Shown here piece after piece: positions 18,146 through 26,916 of a stretch of DNA of 64,000 nucleotides; the stretch's first letter is position 1; the number at the start of each line of letters is the position of its first letter. The notes under the pieces were generated by a model. The model was not told the origin of the DNA and did no database searches. It saw only the letters and a list, made by a program, of their open reading frames with translations. Both the position numbers and the translations under genes were made by a program. The DNA comes from Candidatus Gastranaerophilales bacterium (lineage in GTDB: Bacteria > Cyanobacteriota > Vampirovibrionia > Gastranaerophilales > Gastranaerophilaceae), in NCBI GenBank assembly GCA_944326525.1, contig CALVEG010000001.1, positions 186,001 to 250,000 on the forward strand, given 5' to 3'.

Positions 18146-19330
18146 ATGAAATTCCAAGAAATCAAAAACAATATTTTTTATTGTGGATTAAATGATTGTG
18201 ACAGAAGAATTTTTGATGAGCTTATTCCTTTGGAACACGGAACAAGTTATAATTCATACCTAGTAAAAGGAAGTGAAAAAACAGCAATTATAGATACAAT
18301 GTATCCGCCTAAAACAGTTGAGTATTTAAAAAGATTTGCAGAAAATCAACTTGGAAAGGTTGACTATATAATTGCAAACCACGGAGAGCAGGACCATTCA
18401 GGATCAATTCCAGCACTTTTGGAAAAATTCCCGAATGCTATAGTTTTAACTAATCCAAAATGCGCAGAAAATATTAAAAATATGCTTCATGTTCCGTCTG
18501 AAAAAATAAGAGAAATTGCGGATGGTGAAGAAGTTTCACTAGGTGATAAGACTTTAAAATTTATTTTTGCACCAGGGGTTCATTGGCCAGATACAATGTT
18601 TACTTACATAAAAGAAGATAATGTAATATGTACTTGTGATTTTTTAGGAGCACATTATACATTTTCTGATGTTTTTGCGCAAGAAAGCAAAGAGCTGGAA
18701 AAAAGTGCAAAGAGATATTATGCGGAAATTATGATGCCGTTTAGAATGATGTGCAAAAAATATACTCAAATGATTAAAGATATGAATGTCGATATGATTT
18801 TGCCAAGCCACGGGCCGGTTTACAAAAATCCGTCATTTATACTTGATCTTTATGCCGATTGGACATCGGATTCTCCTAAAAATTTGGTAGTACTTCCTTA
18901 TGTCTCAATGTACAATAGCACAAAAGAAATGATAGACAGATTGGCTGCAAAATTGGATGCTGAAGGTATTGAAACATTCAAATTTGATATAGTAGATGAT
19001 GATTTGGGTGATCTTGCGATGGCATTAGTTGATGCAGCGACAATAGTTATGGGAACCTCAATGGTACTTGCCGGTCCTCACCCGATGGCAGTTAATGTTG
19101 CTTATCTTGCGTCTGTTTTAAGACCAAAAGCAAAATTTGCTTCTCTTATAGGTTCTTACGGATGGGGAGGAAAGCTTTTTGATATAATTGTTAATCTTCT
19201 TGCGCCATTAAAGCTTGATTTGATAGAACCGATTCAAATAAAAGGTAAACCATTGGAAGCTGATTTTCAAAAAGTTGATGAAATGGCAAAAGCAATCCTT
19301 GAAAAACATAAATCAATAGGAATTGCATAA
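18146..19330 (+). CDS. fprA: Flavodiiron protein (oxygen/NO reductase)
   Basis: 394 residues, the usual two-domain class A enzyme. The N-terminal metallo-beta-lactamase-like domain has the di-iron ligands H79, E81, D83 (NHGEQDH), H146 (GVHWPDT), D165 and H222 (SHGP). The C-terminal flavodoxin domain (from about 250, SMYNSTKEM loop) binds FMN. It reduces oxygen to water, or nitric oxide to nitrous oxide, with electrons from rubredoxin, which is encoded in the same operon. A strong AAAGGAG ribosome binding site lies 28 bases after the second rubrerythrin. It completes a perR-controlled oxygen and peroxide scavenging set for an anaerobe. Confidence 0.95.
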   Translation: MKFQEIKNNIFYCGLNDCDRRIFDELIPLEHGTSYNSYLVKGSEKTAIIDTMYPPKTVEYLKRFAENQLGKVDYIIANHGEQDHSGSIPALLEKFPNAIVLTNPKCAENIKNMLHVPSEKIREIADGEEVSLGDKTLKFIFAPGVHWPDTMFTYIKEDNVICTCDFLGAHYTFSDVFAQESKELEKSAKRYYAEIMMPFRMMCKKYTQMIKDMNVDMILPSHGPVYKNPSFILDLYADWTSDSPKNLVVLPYVSMYNSTKEMIDRLAAKLDAEGIETFKFDIVDDDLGDLAMALVDAATIVMGTSMVLAGPHPMAVNVAYLASVLRPKAKFASLIGSYGWGGKLFDIIVNLLAPLKLDLIEPIQIKGKPLEADFQKVDEMAKAILEKHKSIGIA

Positions 19331-19339
19331 ATAAAATTA

Positions 19340-19368
19340 AAACGGGTTTAAAAGCCCGTTTTTTTTGA
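19340..19368 (+). terminator. Terminator of the peroxide/oxygen defence operon
   Basis: AAACGGG, loop, CCCGTTTTTTTT immediately after the flavodiiron protein gene; a compact hairpin with a long T run. Confidence 0.85.
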
Positions 19369-19385
19369 TTATGATTTTTGAAATA

Positions 19386-19420
19386 AAAAAGGGCGGCAGG
19401 ATTTTTTAAATCCTGCCGCC
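19386..19420 (-). terminator. Terminator of pepA
   Basis: GGCGGCAGGATTT and its inverted copy AATCCTGCCGCC form a strong stem; read on the minus strand it is followed by a T run (the plus-strand AAAAAA at 19385-19390). It lies 17 bases beyond the pepA stop. Confidence 0.88.
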
Positions 19421-19437
19421 TCAATATTAAAAAGTTT

Positions 19438-20838
19438 CTAAATATTTTTCAGATAATTTAAGAATGTTCTTACGCCAGCACCTGTTGCACCTGCAATAAA
19501 TTCTTTTTGCGGTTTTTCGAGGAATGCTGTTCCTGCGATATCAATGTGGCACCATTTCGGTCCTGAAACAAATTCTTTAAGGAATATTCCGGCGATTGAT
19601 GCGCCTCCTTGACGAGAACCTGTATTTTTCATATCTGCTATGTCAGATTTAAGGCTGTCTTTATATTCAGGAAACATCGGGAGTTCCCAATAAGTTTCAC
19701 CGCTGGATTTTGCAGTATCAATAATGCGGTTAATCATATCTTCGTCATTACCCATAATTCCTGAAGCTACTGTACCAAGAGCAACCATACAAGCACCCGT
19801 AAGAGTTGCGATATCTATAACTTCATCAACACCAAGTTCGCAAGCATAGCAAAGGGCATCAGCTAAAGTCAGACGACCTTCTGCATCGGTGTTGTCAACT
19901 TCAATAGTTTTACCGTTTTTGGCTGTTAGAATATCTCCCGGTTTGTAAGAGCTTCCTGACGGCATATTTTCGCAAGCAGCGATAATTCCGTGAACTTCAA
20001 CATCAGGTTCAAGGTATTTTAGTGCGCTCATAACCCCTAAAATACAAGCAGCTCCTGACATATCATCTCTCATTGTAAGCATTGATGAAGCTGGTTTAAT
20101 ATCAAGACCGCCTGAGTCAAAGCAAATTCCCTTTCCGATAAGAGCGATTTTTCTCTTTACGTTTTTACCTGTGTATTTCATATGGATAAATTTTGGCGGA
20201 TTAACGCTTCCCTGTCCAACGGCAAGAAAGGCGCCCATACCCATTCTTTCAATTTCGTCTTTATCATAAATTTGTGTTGTAATACCTTCAAGATTTTTAG
20301 CGACTTCAGCAAGTTTTGATGGTGTAACAATTTGAGCAGATTCGTTAGCCAGATCTCTTGTAAGCTTCATTGCATTTGCAAAAATTACGCCTTCTTTAAC
20401 TTCTTTTTCGCTGAATTTTGCAAATGTAATTTCATCAACTCTATCAGCTTTTTTATTTTTGTATTTGTCAAAAGCGTAATCAGCTATCAAAGCTCCAATT
20501 GCTGCAGATTTGCCGTAATCAGCATTAATATCAAAATCGAAGCAAGCATTTTTAGCTTTAATTTGCTGCAATTTTTTAACTGATTTAGCAACAGCTTGGC
20601 GCATTTTGTTTGCATCAAATTCTTCTTTTTTACCAAGTCCGATAATGAGAATTTTGTCTGCAGGAATTTGTCCTAAAGTGTGCATCAAATATGTTTCGCA
20701 AAACTTGCCTTCAAAATGGTCTTTATCAACCGCGTATTTGTTTGCAAGTTCTACGGTCGTTTTTTCACCCTCAAATTTGCCAGTAACAAGGACTTCGCAA
20801 GGGGTGGAATTTACGTTTTCAGATACTTTAATTTCCAT
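19438..20838 (-). CDS. pepA: Leucyl (cytosol) aminopeptidase, M17 family
   Basis: 466 residues from the ATG at 20838, which has AAAGGAGAG directly upstream; an upstream in-frame start at 20871 would place the promoter inside the gene. The C-terminal catalytic domain carries the family signature NTDAEGRLTLADAL, and GKGICFDSGGLDIKP supplies active-site lysine and aspartate metal ligands. The enzyme removes N-terminal amino acids from peptides in the cytoplasm, normally as a hexamer with two metal ions per active site. It is a single-gene unit with its own promoter and terminator. Confidence 0.95.
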   Translation of the reverse strand: MEIKVSENVNSTPCEVLVTGKFEGEKTTVELANKYAVDKDHFEGKFCETYLMHTLGQIPADKILIIGLGKKEEFDANKMRQAVAKSVKKLQQIKAKNACFDFDINADYGKSAAIGALIADYAFDKYKNKKADRVDEITFAKFSEKEVKEGVIFANAMKLTRDLANESAQIVTPSKLAEVAKNLEGITTQIYDKDEIERMGMGAFLAVGQGSVNPPKFIHMKYTGKNVKRKIALIGKGICFDSGGLDIKPASSMLTMRDDMSGAACILGVMSALKYLEPDVEVHGIIAACENMPSGSSYKPGDILTAKNGKTIEVDNTDAEGRLTLADALCYACELGVDEVIDIATLTGACMVALGTVASGIMGNDEDMINRIIDTAKSSGETYWELPMFPEYKDSLKSDIADMKNTGSRQGGASIAGIFLKEFVSGPKWCHIDIAGTAFLEKPQKEFIAGATGAGVRTFLNYLKNI

Positions 20839-20862
20839 AGTTCTCTCCTTTTTAACGACTTT

Positions 20863-20891
20863 ATTATACACAGATTTTGAAGAAATGTAAA
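20863..20891 (-). promoter_or_regulatory. pepA promoter
   Basis: On the minus strand TTTACA (20886-20891), a 17-base spacer and a perfect TATAAT (20863-20868) lie 25 bases before the pepA ATG. Confidence 0.75.
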
Positions 20892-20959
20892 TTTATTTTT
20901 AACGTTAGCAAAATAAAATATTTATAAGTTTTAAGTCTAAGGCAAAAGGAGATTAAAAA

Positions 20960-21532
20960 ATGGATATAAGAGTTACCCCAAAAATTGGTACAAATTGCAG
21001 CAGCAATCAAAAGAGTATGCCGAACTTTACTGCAATGTTAAAAGGATCTGCTGTTAGAAGTGCAATACAATTTTCAAAAGATACATTTCAATTAAGCGAA
21101 GTTAGCGAGATTATCGATAATGTTGCAAAAATAGGTGATAGAATAACAATAATAGATTGTTCATATGATGGTATGGTACGAGTTTCAAATTCTAAATTGG
21201 GAAAAACAGTTTATCAGTCAAAATTGAAAAAAAATGAAACATCAAGTAATCCATATTTGGAAATGCTTCGCGTTTTTAATAGCAAAAGTGGTATAAACAA
21301 ATATGAAGAAGGTCTTTTAAACAGGGTATTTTCTCATAGCAAAAGAAAGCAAGATTTGTATAATATGCTTCGAACATACAACTTTGCGCCTACAACCAAA
21401 TTTTTATTTGAGTATGAGGCCTCAAAGTATCCGGAAATAGTCAAACCAACAGATGTAGAGATAATATTTAAGAAAAATGCTTTAGAAGAAATGAAAGCAA
21501 CAATGCTAAAAAGATTAAGTTCTCATTTTTAA
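20960..21532 (+). CDS. Hypothetical cytoplasmic protein
   Basis: 190 residues with no signal peptide or membrane helix. The start (MDIRVTPKIGTNCSSNQ...PNFTAMLKG) is followed by a mostly alpha/beta region including RITIIDCSYDGMVRVSNSKL, then a basic C-terminal half (FSHSKRKQDLYNMLRTYN). The ATG has AAAAGGAG upstream. It lies between divergent pepA and rny. I do not recognise a family. The N-terminal pattern of a short polar start leading to 'P.F.A/G' may be a lineage-specific tag, but this is an impression only. Confidence 0.7.
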   Translation: MDIRVTPKIGTNCSSNQKSMPNFTAMLKGSAVRSAIQFSKDTFQLSEVSEIIDNVAKIGDRITIIDCSYDGMVRVSNSKLGKTVYQSKLKKNETSSNPYLEMLRVFNSKSGINKYEEGLLNRVFSHSKRKQDLYNMLRTYNFAPTTKFLFEYEASKYPEIVKPTDVEIIFKKNALEEMKATMLKRLSSHF

Positions 21533-21550
21533 AACTCAATGTATAAAAAA

Positions 21551-21690
21551 GTAAATACCTACTATACAAATGAGTATTTACATGATATGATATTGACAGA
21601 TGTAGTAGGTAAATATTTTTGGATATATATGCAATGAAATTCATTTAAATATTAATTAGGTGAAAGCTCGATAGGATATATGTATCGAGC
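21551..21690 (+). promoter_or_regulatory. Structured leader region upstream of rny
   Basis: The 205-base gap before rny contains three inverted repeats. GTAAATAC/GTATTTAC (21551-21581) overlaps CCTACTA/TAGTAGG (21558-21609), so the two hairpins exclude each other. GCTCGATA, a 9-base loop and TATCGAGC (21666-21690) form a third hairpin without a T run. A TTGACA lies at 21593-21598 but has no good -10 at normal spacing. The region may be a cis-regulatory leader or processing site; it matches no RNA family I know. Confidence 0.35.
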
Positions 21691-21737
21691 ATTGCGTGTA
21701 TTATTAAAAAATAGAAAAGGATAAGGTAAAAAACTTC

Positions 21738-23258
21738 ATGGATTTTTTATTGATTATCGCGATTATTGTGGTAATAGCATTAGTCGCTGTGCTGATAATT
21801 CAGCAAAACAAGGTTAAGTCCGTATTAAATGACATTGAGAAAGACAGAAATGCACTAGAAGAGAAAGAAAAATTGCTTTTAAAAGAAGCGAAAATTAAAG
21901 CAATAGAAGAACTTCAAAATGATAGGGACAAATTAAACGAAGAAGAAAGAGAACGCAGACAAGAAATTGCTCGAATAGAAACAAAGTTGGCTAAAAGAGA
22001 AGATGTTCTTGAGGATAAGATTCAGGAATATACAGAAAAAGAAATTCAAGTTCAAAAGAAATTGGATGAACTTTTGGATAAAGAGGATTATCTTGCAGAA
22101 ATAGTTCAGAAGCAGACAACCGAGTTGGAAAGAATTGCAGGCATGAGTGCAGAGGAAGCTAAAAATATGCTTCTGGATCAGCTGAAGCATGATTTGGCTC
22201 AGGAGCAAATGCAATTAATAAGAGAAAATGAAGCAAAAATAAAAGAATCTGCTCTTGAAAAATCAAAAGAGATCTTATCAACAACGATGCAAAGATGTAT
22301 GATAGAGCAGGTTGTAGAAACAACAGTATCAGTAGTAGCGTTGCCGAATGACGAAATGAAAGGTCGCATAATAGGTCGTGAAGGTCGTAATATTAGAGCT
22401 TTAGAAACCTTGACAGGTGTTGATTTAATAATTGATGATACTCCGGAAGCTGTAGTATTATCAAGTTTTGATCCTGTAAGAAGGGAAATTGCAAAACTTG
22501 CTTTGGAAAAGCTGATAGTAGACGGCAGAATACACCCTGTTCGAATAGAAGAAATGGTCGAAAAAGCACGCGATGAGATAGAAAAGAAAATTTGGACAGA
22601 AGGTGAAAATGCAGCTTTAGAAATGGGCGTTATGGGGTTAAATAAAGAGCTTATAAAAACCTTGGGACGCTTGTATTACAGAACAAGTTACGGGCAGAAT
22701 GTATTAAAGCACTCACTTGAAGTTGGTCATATTGCAGGAATGTTGGCAGCAGAGCTTGGTGCAAATGAGATTATAGCTAAACGAGCAGGTTTGTTGCACG
22801 ATATCGGAAAAGCCGTAGACCAGACACAAGAAGGTACGCATATTCAGCTTGGTGTGGAACTTGCAGCACGCTATGGCGAACGTCCTGAAGTAATTCATGC
22901 AATTGAAGCTCATCACGATGATGTTGTAGCAAATACGATTGAAGCGGTGTTGGTGAAAGTAGCAGATGCAATTTCGGCTGGTCGCCCTGGAGCAAGACGT
23001 GATACTTTGGAAATTTATATTAAACGTCTTCAAAAAATTGAAGAAATCGTAAACAGTTACGATGGCATAAAACAATCATTTGCAGTTCAAGCAGGTAGAG
23101 AAGTTAGAATAATCGTAGAGGCTGAAAAATTTGATGATTTAGCTTCCCAAAAGCTTGCTCGAGATGTAGCGAAACGAATTGAGGATGAGCTTGATTATCC
23201 TGGACAAATCAGAGTAACGGTAGTTAGAGAATTCAGAACAACAGAGATTGCAAAATAA
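21738..23258 (+). CDS. rny: Ribonuclease Y
   Basis: 506 residues. An N-terminal membrane helix ([19 protein letters not shown]) is followed by a long coiled coil (about 25-190), a KH RNA-binding domain with [10 protein letters not shown] at 209-218, and an HD phosphohydrolase domain with the HD pair at 354-355 ([10 protein letters not shown]). RNase Y is a membrane-bound endoribonuclease that starts mRNA decay. Length and domain order are standard. The following gene, ymdB, is the same neighbour as in Bacillus, although a terminator-like hairpin separates them. Confidence 0.97.
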   Translation: MDFLLIIAIIVVIALVAVLIIQQNKVKSVLNDIEKDRNALEEKEKLLLKEAKIKAIEELQNDRDKLNEEERERRQEIARIETKLAKREDVLEDKIQEYTEKEIQVQKKLDELLDKEDYLAEIVQKQTTELERIAGMSAEEAKNMLLDQLKHDLAQEQMQLIRENEAKIKESALEKSKEILSTTMQRCMIEQVVETTVSVVALPNDEMKGRIIGREGRNIRALETLTGVDLIIDDTPEAVVLSSFDPVRREIAKLALEKLIVDGRIHPVRIEEMVEKARDEIEKKIWTEGENAALEMGVMGLNKELIKTLGRLYYRTSYGQNVLKHSLEVGHIAGMLAAELGANEIIAKRAGLLHDIGKAVDQTQEGTHIQLGVELAARYGERPEVIHAIEAHHDDVVANTIEAVLVKVADAISAGRPGARRDTLEIYIKRLQKIEEIVNSYDGIKQSFAVQAGREVRIIVEAEKFDDLASQKLARDVAKRIEDELDYPGQIRVTVVREFRTTEIAK

Positions 23259-23273
23259 TCAGAGAATATCGAG

Positions 23274-23305
23274 AAAACTTTCGTGATAAAAAGCGAAAGT
23301 TTTTT
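23274..23305 (+). terminator. Hairpin with T run between rny and ymdB
   Basis: AAAACTTTCG, 10-base loop, CGAAAGTTTT followed by T residues. It is probably a partial terminator, since ymdB follows only 25 bases later on the same strand. Confidence 0.65.
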
Positions 23306-23330
23306 CGAAATACAATAAAAAGGGAAATTA

Positions 23331-24158
23331 ATGTCAGGTGATGATAAAAGGATAAAAATAATATTTTTCGGTGATATTGTCGGCAAACCCGGCAGAGTTG
23401 CCGTAAAAACATATCTCGAAAATCTTTCAGAAAATGAAAGATATGATTTTGTGATAGCAAATGTCGAAAATGCATCTCATGGGTTTGGATTGACAGAGAA
23501 AAATTATAATGAATTATCCTCTTATGGAATTGATTGTATGACATCCGGTAATCATATTTGGGATAAAAAAGATGTTTTTAACTACATAGATAATGCAGAC
23601 AAACTTTTGCGTCCTATGAATTATCCGGAAGGTGTTCAAGGGTTTGGAAGCAGAATTTTTGATTGCGGAGAGTTTAAAATCGGTGTTATAAATCTCTTGG
23701 GCAGAGTTTTTATGAATCTTGTAGATGATCCGTTTAAAATAGTCGAAAGAGAAATTAAAAGAATAAAAGAGATTACTCCGATAGTAATAATTGATTTTCA
23801 TGCAGAAGCAACTGCAGAAAAAATCTGTCTTGCAAAATATTGTTCAGAATTAGGAGCAAGTGTGTTTTTTGGAACTCATACACATGTGCAGACAGCAGAT
23901 GAGAAGATTTTAAATGATAAAACGGGATATATAACAGATGCCGGATTTTGCGGCACGATAGATTCAGTGATAGGAATGGAATATCAAACATCATTGAATC
24001 GGTTTTTAAAAGGGATTCCCGAGCGATATGACATAGCAGAAGGCGAAATTATGCAAATAAATGCCGTAGAGGCTGAAATTAATCTGAATACGGGTTATAC
24101 TTCTGCTATAAAAAGGATTTTTTGTAGCATAGATAAAGTAGAAAAGGATGAAAGTTAA
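23331..24158 (+). CDS. ymdB: YmdB-family metallophosphoesterase
   Basis: 275 residues. The family motifs are in order: IIFFGDIVGKPGR, ANVENASHGFGLTE, TSGNHIWDKKD, DFHAEATAEK and GTHTHVQTADE, giving the Asp, Glu, Asn and His ligands of the di-metal site. In Bacillus YmdB acts on 2',3'-cyclic nucleotides and affects RNA decay and biofilm choice together with RNase Y; the rny-ymdB neighbourhood is conserved here. The ATG has AAAAGGG upstream. The stop overlaps the start of the next gene (TAATG), indicating coupled translation. Confidence 0.95.
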   Translation: MSGDDKRIKIIFFGDIVGKPGRVAVKTYLENLSENERYDFVIANVENASHGFGLTEKNYNELSSYGIDCMTSGNHIWDKKDVFNYIDNADKLLRPMNYPEGVQGFGSRIFDCGEFKIGVINLLGRVFMNLVDDPFKIVEREIKRIKEITPIVIIDFHAEATAEKICLAKYCSELGASVFFGTHTHVQTADEKILNDKTGYITDAGFCGTIDSVIGMEYQTSLNRFLKGIPERYDIAEGEIMQINAVEAEINLNTGYTSAIKRIFCSIDKVEKDES

Positions 24159-25012
24159 TGAAGAGCGATTTGCATATTCATACATATTATTCGGACGGAG
24201 TTTTCAGTCCTGAAAAAATTGTTGACACAGCGCTTGACGTAGGGCTTGAAGTTATAGCCTTAACTGATCATGACAATGTGCTTTCTTATGATGTCGCAAA
24301 AAATCATTTGAAAGAAGTTGGCGCGGAGGATAAACTTGAAATTATACAGGGTGTTGAAATTAATACTCTTTATAAAAATTATGAAGTACATATTTTAGGT
24401 TACTTTTTTGACTCAACGAACAGTGATTTTAAAAAGTTGTTAAAGACTCAACAAGATGCACGTGTTGAGCAGACAAATGAAATAATTTCGTTGTTAGCTA
24501 AAAAAGAAGGAATAAAAATAAAATTTGATGATATAGTAAAACAGGTTGCAGAAGGAGGAAGTATAGGGCGTCCTCATATAGCAAAGGCGATAACAAATGC
24601 CGGCGGAACTTCAAGTGTTATGGAAGCTTATGCAAAATATATACACGATGATAGTCCGGTTTATGTCCCGAGAAAAACGGTATCTCCTCATGATGCTGTA
24701 GAGATAATTTATGATGCAGGCGGAATCCCGGTAATTGCGCATCCGCATGATATTGACATAGCAGAAACCTTGATAAAAGAGCTTATGAATTATGGCTTAA
24801 GAGGCATTGAAGCTTATCATAGAAAACATTCTCCTGCTTGTGTTGAATATTTTTCATCAATGGCAGAAAGCTTAGGTTTAATTGTTACGGGCGGATCTGA
24901 TTTTCACGCTCCGAACCTTGTAAACGGACAGATAATCTTAGGCAAACATTTTGTTCCGGAATGGGTTTATGACAAACTTATTAAGGAAAAGAAATTAATG
25001 GATATGGCATAG
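24158..25012 (+). CDS. PHP-domain phosphoesterase (TrpH/YciV type)
   Basis: 284 residues. PHP metal-binding motifs are present: HIHTYYSDGVFSP near the N-terminus, LTDHDN, the EIN segment after GVE, IAHPHD and a C-terminal GSDFHAP. Relatives include the E. coli 3',5'-bisphosphate nucleotidase/5'-3' exonuclease RNase AM (YciV). This fits the RNA-turnover genes upstream. The start codon overlaps the ymdB stop by one base. The exact substrate cannot be read from sequence. Confidence 0.9.
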   Translation: MKSDLHIHTYYSDGVFSPEKIVDTALDVGLEVIALTDHDNVLSYDVAKNHLKEVGAEDKLEIIQGVEINTLYKNYEVHILGYFFDSTNSDFKKLLKTQQDARVEQTNEIISLLAKKEGIKIKFDDIVKQVAEGGSIGRPHIAKAITNAGGTSSVMEAYAKYIHDDSPVYVPRKTVSPHDAVEIIYDAGGIPVIAHPHDIDIAETLIKELMNYGLRGIEAYHRKHSPACVEYFSSMAESLGLIVTGGSDFHAPNLVNGQIILGKHFVPEWVYDKLIKEKKLMDMA

Positions 25013-25013
25013 A

Positions 25014-25649
25014 ATGGCGAAAAGAAAACTTTTAAAACTTGAATATATGATAACTATATTTGTTATCATTGCGGTTATTCTTATAATAATACCGATTGAT
25101 ATTGAAAGTACCGTACAGGCAAACTTTATTTCAAGGTGGAATGATAAATTTTCCAAGCTTGAATATATGTTTGAGGTAATTTCGACACATGAGAAAGATG
25201 AAATTTTAAAAAGTTTTAAAAGAGCTCAGACTTCAGAAGAGCGGGAAACCATTTTAATGAATTTAATAAAGCCTTATTTTAGACTTCGTAAAGAGAAATT
25301 GCCCAAACGGTATACAGTAAGATTTTTAAATAATAATAAAGTTCCAATAACCGACAAATATTATTTTGAGGATTTATATTTGGGCGAAAATGGACTAATT
25401 GTTGGGATAAAAGATATAGACCGTAAAAATTCGGACGAATTAGCATTTATGATGATGTTTGATATAAATGGAATATTGCCACCGAATATGTGGGGAAAAG
25501 ATATTTATGGAGTTGATATCAAGAAAGATTCAATCAAGCCGTTTGGAGCCGACCTATCAATGGAGAGATTGCAGCAGGATTGTTCAGCAACTGGAAGTGG
25601 TGTAGGATGCTCATATTATTACAATATAGGTGGTGGATTTAATGATTAA
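25014..25649 (+). CDS. Degenerate pseudopilin-like membrane protein
   Basis: 211 residues. One N-terminal membrane helix (YMITIFVIIAVILIIIPIDI, about 11-30) is followed by an amphipathic helix and a C-terminal domain containing FMMMFDINGILPPNMWGKDI, a pattern close to the 'D-x-NG-x3-PN-x2-G-x-D' C-terminal block found in pseudopilins of this type. The prepilin cleavage motif (G, then F/M-T-x-x-E) is missing: the segment before the helix is LLKLEYM, with a glutamate but no glycine. It therefore may sit in the membrane uncleaved. It is embedded between the PHP gene (2-base gap) and the LOG gene (8-base overlap). Confidence 0.6.
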   Translation: MAKRKLLKLEYMITIFVIIAVILIIIPIDIESTVQANFISRWNDKFSKLEYMFEVISTHEKDEILKSFKRAQTSEERETILMNLIKPYFRLRKEKLPKRYTVRFLNNNKVPITDKYYFEDLYLGENGLIVGIKDIDRKNSDELAFMMMFDINGILPPNMWGKDIYGVDIKKDSIKPFGADLSMERLQQDCSATGSGVGCSYYYNIGGGFND

Positions 25650-26229
25650 AAAGGTATGTGTATTTGCAAGTTCAAGTTCAAAAATAGATAAATGTTATTA
25701 TGAAGCTTCAGAAAAATTAGGATATCTTTTGGCGGATAGCGGATTTGATATTGTATATGGCGGAAGTTCATTAGGCTTAATGTGGGCTTGTGCTGGGACT
25801 GCTTACAAACACGGTGCAAATGTATACGGAGTAATGCCGGAAAGACTTTATAATATGGGAGTTGCAACGGATAGCGGGGTTGAATTGACTGTAACAGAAT
25901 GTATGCGAACTCGAAAAGCTGAGATGGACAAAATGTCCGATGCTGTTGTTGCTCTTCCTGGAGGTTTTGGCACATTAGAAGAATTGTCTGAAATGATTGT
26001 GCAAAAGCAGCTTGGGTATAATAGTAAGCCTGTGGTTATATTAAATACGAACGGTTTTTATAATAAGCTTGTAGAATTTTTTGATACAATTATTTCTCAG
26101 AATTTTGGAAAAGGTGGAGTACGAGAAATATATTATATAGCAGAAACTCCGGAAGATGTGATTGATTATTTAAAAAATTACAAGGCAGATTTTAAACCGA
26201 TTACAAAAGAAGACATATACGTTAAATAA
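25642..26229 (+). CDS. LOG-family (TIGR00730) nucleotide phosphoribohydrolase-like protein
   Basis: 195 residues from the ATG at 25642, preceded by GGTGG. The Rossmann-like fold shows VYGGSSLGLMWACAG and the catalytic signatures MRTRKAEMDK and LPGGFGTLEELSE. Characterised relatives cleave nucleoside monophosphates to release the base (cytokinin-activating LOG enzymes and bacterial PpnN-like proteins). Here a role in nucleotide salvage is plausible. The start overlaps the preceding gene by eight bases. Confidence 0.92.
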   Translation: MIKKVCVFASSSSKIDKCYYEASEKLGYLLADSGFDIVYGGSSLGLMWACAGTAYKHGANVYGVMPERLYNMGVATDSGVELTVTECMRTRKAEMDKMSDAVVALPGGFGTLEELSEMIVQKQLGYNSKPVVILNTNGFYNKLVEFFDTIISQNFGKGGVREIYYIAETPEDVIDYLKNYKADFKPITKEDIYVK

Positions 26230-26238
26230 GGCAAAGAT

Positions 26239-26898
26239 ATGCAATATGTTTCAATAAAAAAAGTTATAAAAGACGGTAGAGAAGTTTTTCAGGTTCCGGC
26301 ACTAAATTTGAAGAATTCTCAAGGTACTACAAAACAGAGAATAGCTCATCCTTTAGGTGATGATTGTTTGGAATTTGATATTCTTGAAGATGCGATAAGA
26401 GCTGCAGAGCTTTCTGGGTTCAAGTATATTCTTCCTGATGGAACAAAGCCTTTAGAGTTAAAAAAAGAACCGCAGATAAACAATAATATTGACGATATGG
26501 TTTATAAAACTTTGATGAAACAGGTTCGAGATATAAATCCGTCTGTTGTTGCAGTATCAATTACAGCACTTGGGGAATTGAGAGATATAAAGTTAATCGA
26601 CCTATTTATAGAAAAAATGGGTGAAGATAATGATAATGTAAGAACTTGTGCTATTAATTCAATTTTAAATTTTGGCGAAGTGGCCATAGAAAAGCTTCTC
26701 CAAGCTTTAAGAGATGAAAATTGGGTTAGAAGAAATTCTGCATTAATCACTCTTTCACGAATGATTGATAGTGAAATGATTAATCCTGAAAAAATTTTGC
26801 CACCGTTAATTGAAATGACAGAAGATAAAAACACAATTGTGAAAACTTCTGCCATTCAAACGCTTGGAAAAGCTTATAAATTATACAAGAAAGATTAA
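26239..26898 (+). CDS. HEAT-repeat protein
   Basis: 219 residues, cytoplasmic. The N-terminal 75 residues form a separate unknown region (VSIKKVIKDGREVFQVPALN). The rest consists of HEAT/PBS-lyase-like helical repeats, for example DINPSVVAVSITALGELRDI, DNDNVRTCAINSILNFGE, DENWVRRNSALITLSRM and KNTIVKTSAIQTLGKAY. Such repeats usually bind proteins. It is the last gene of the run that starts with ymdB and is 9 bases after the LOG gene. No partner can be named. Confidence 0.85.
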   Translation: MQYVSIKKVIKDGREVFQVPALNLKNSQGTTKQRIAHPLGDDCLEFDILEDAIRAAELSGFKYILPDGTKPLELKKEPQINNNIDDMVYKTLMKQVRDINPSVVAVSITALGELRDIKLIDLFIEKMGEDNDNVRTCAINSILNFGEVAIEKLLQALRDENWVRRNSALITLSRMIDSEMINPEKILPPLIEMTEDKNTIVKTSAIQTLGKAYKLYKKD

Positions 26899-26916
26899 TT
26901 CAATAAACTGCTGGGA

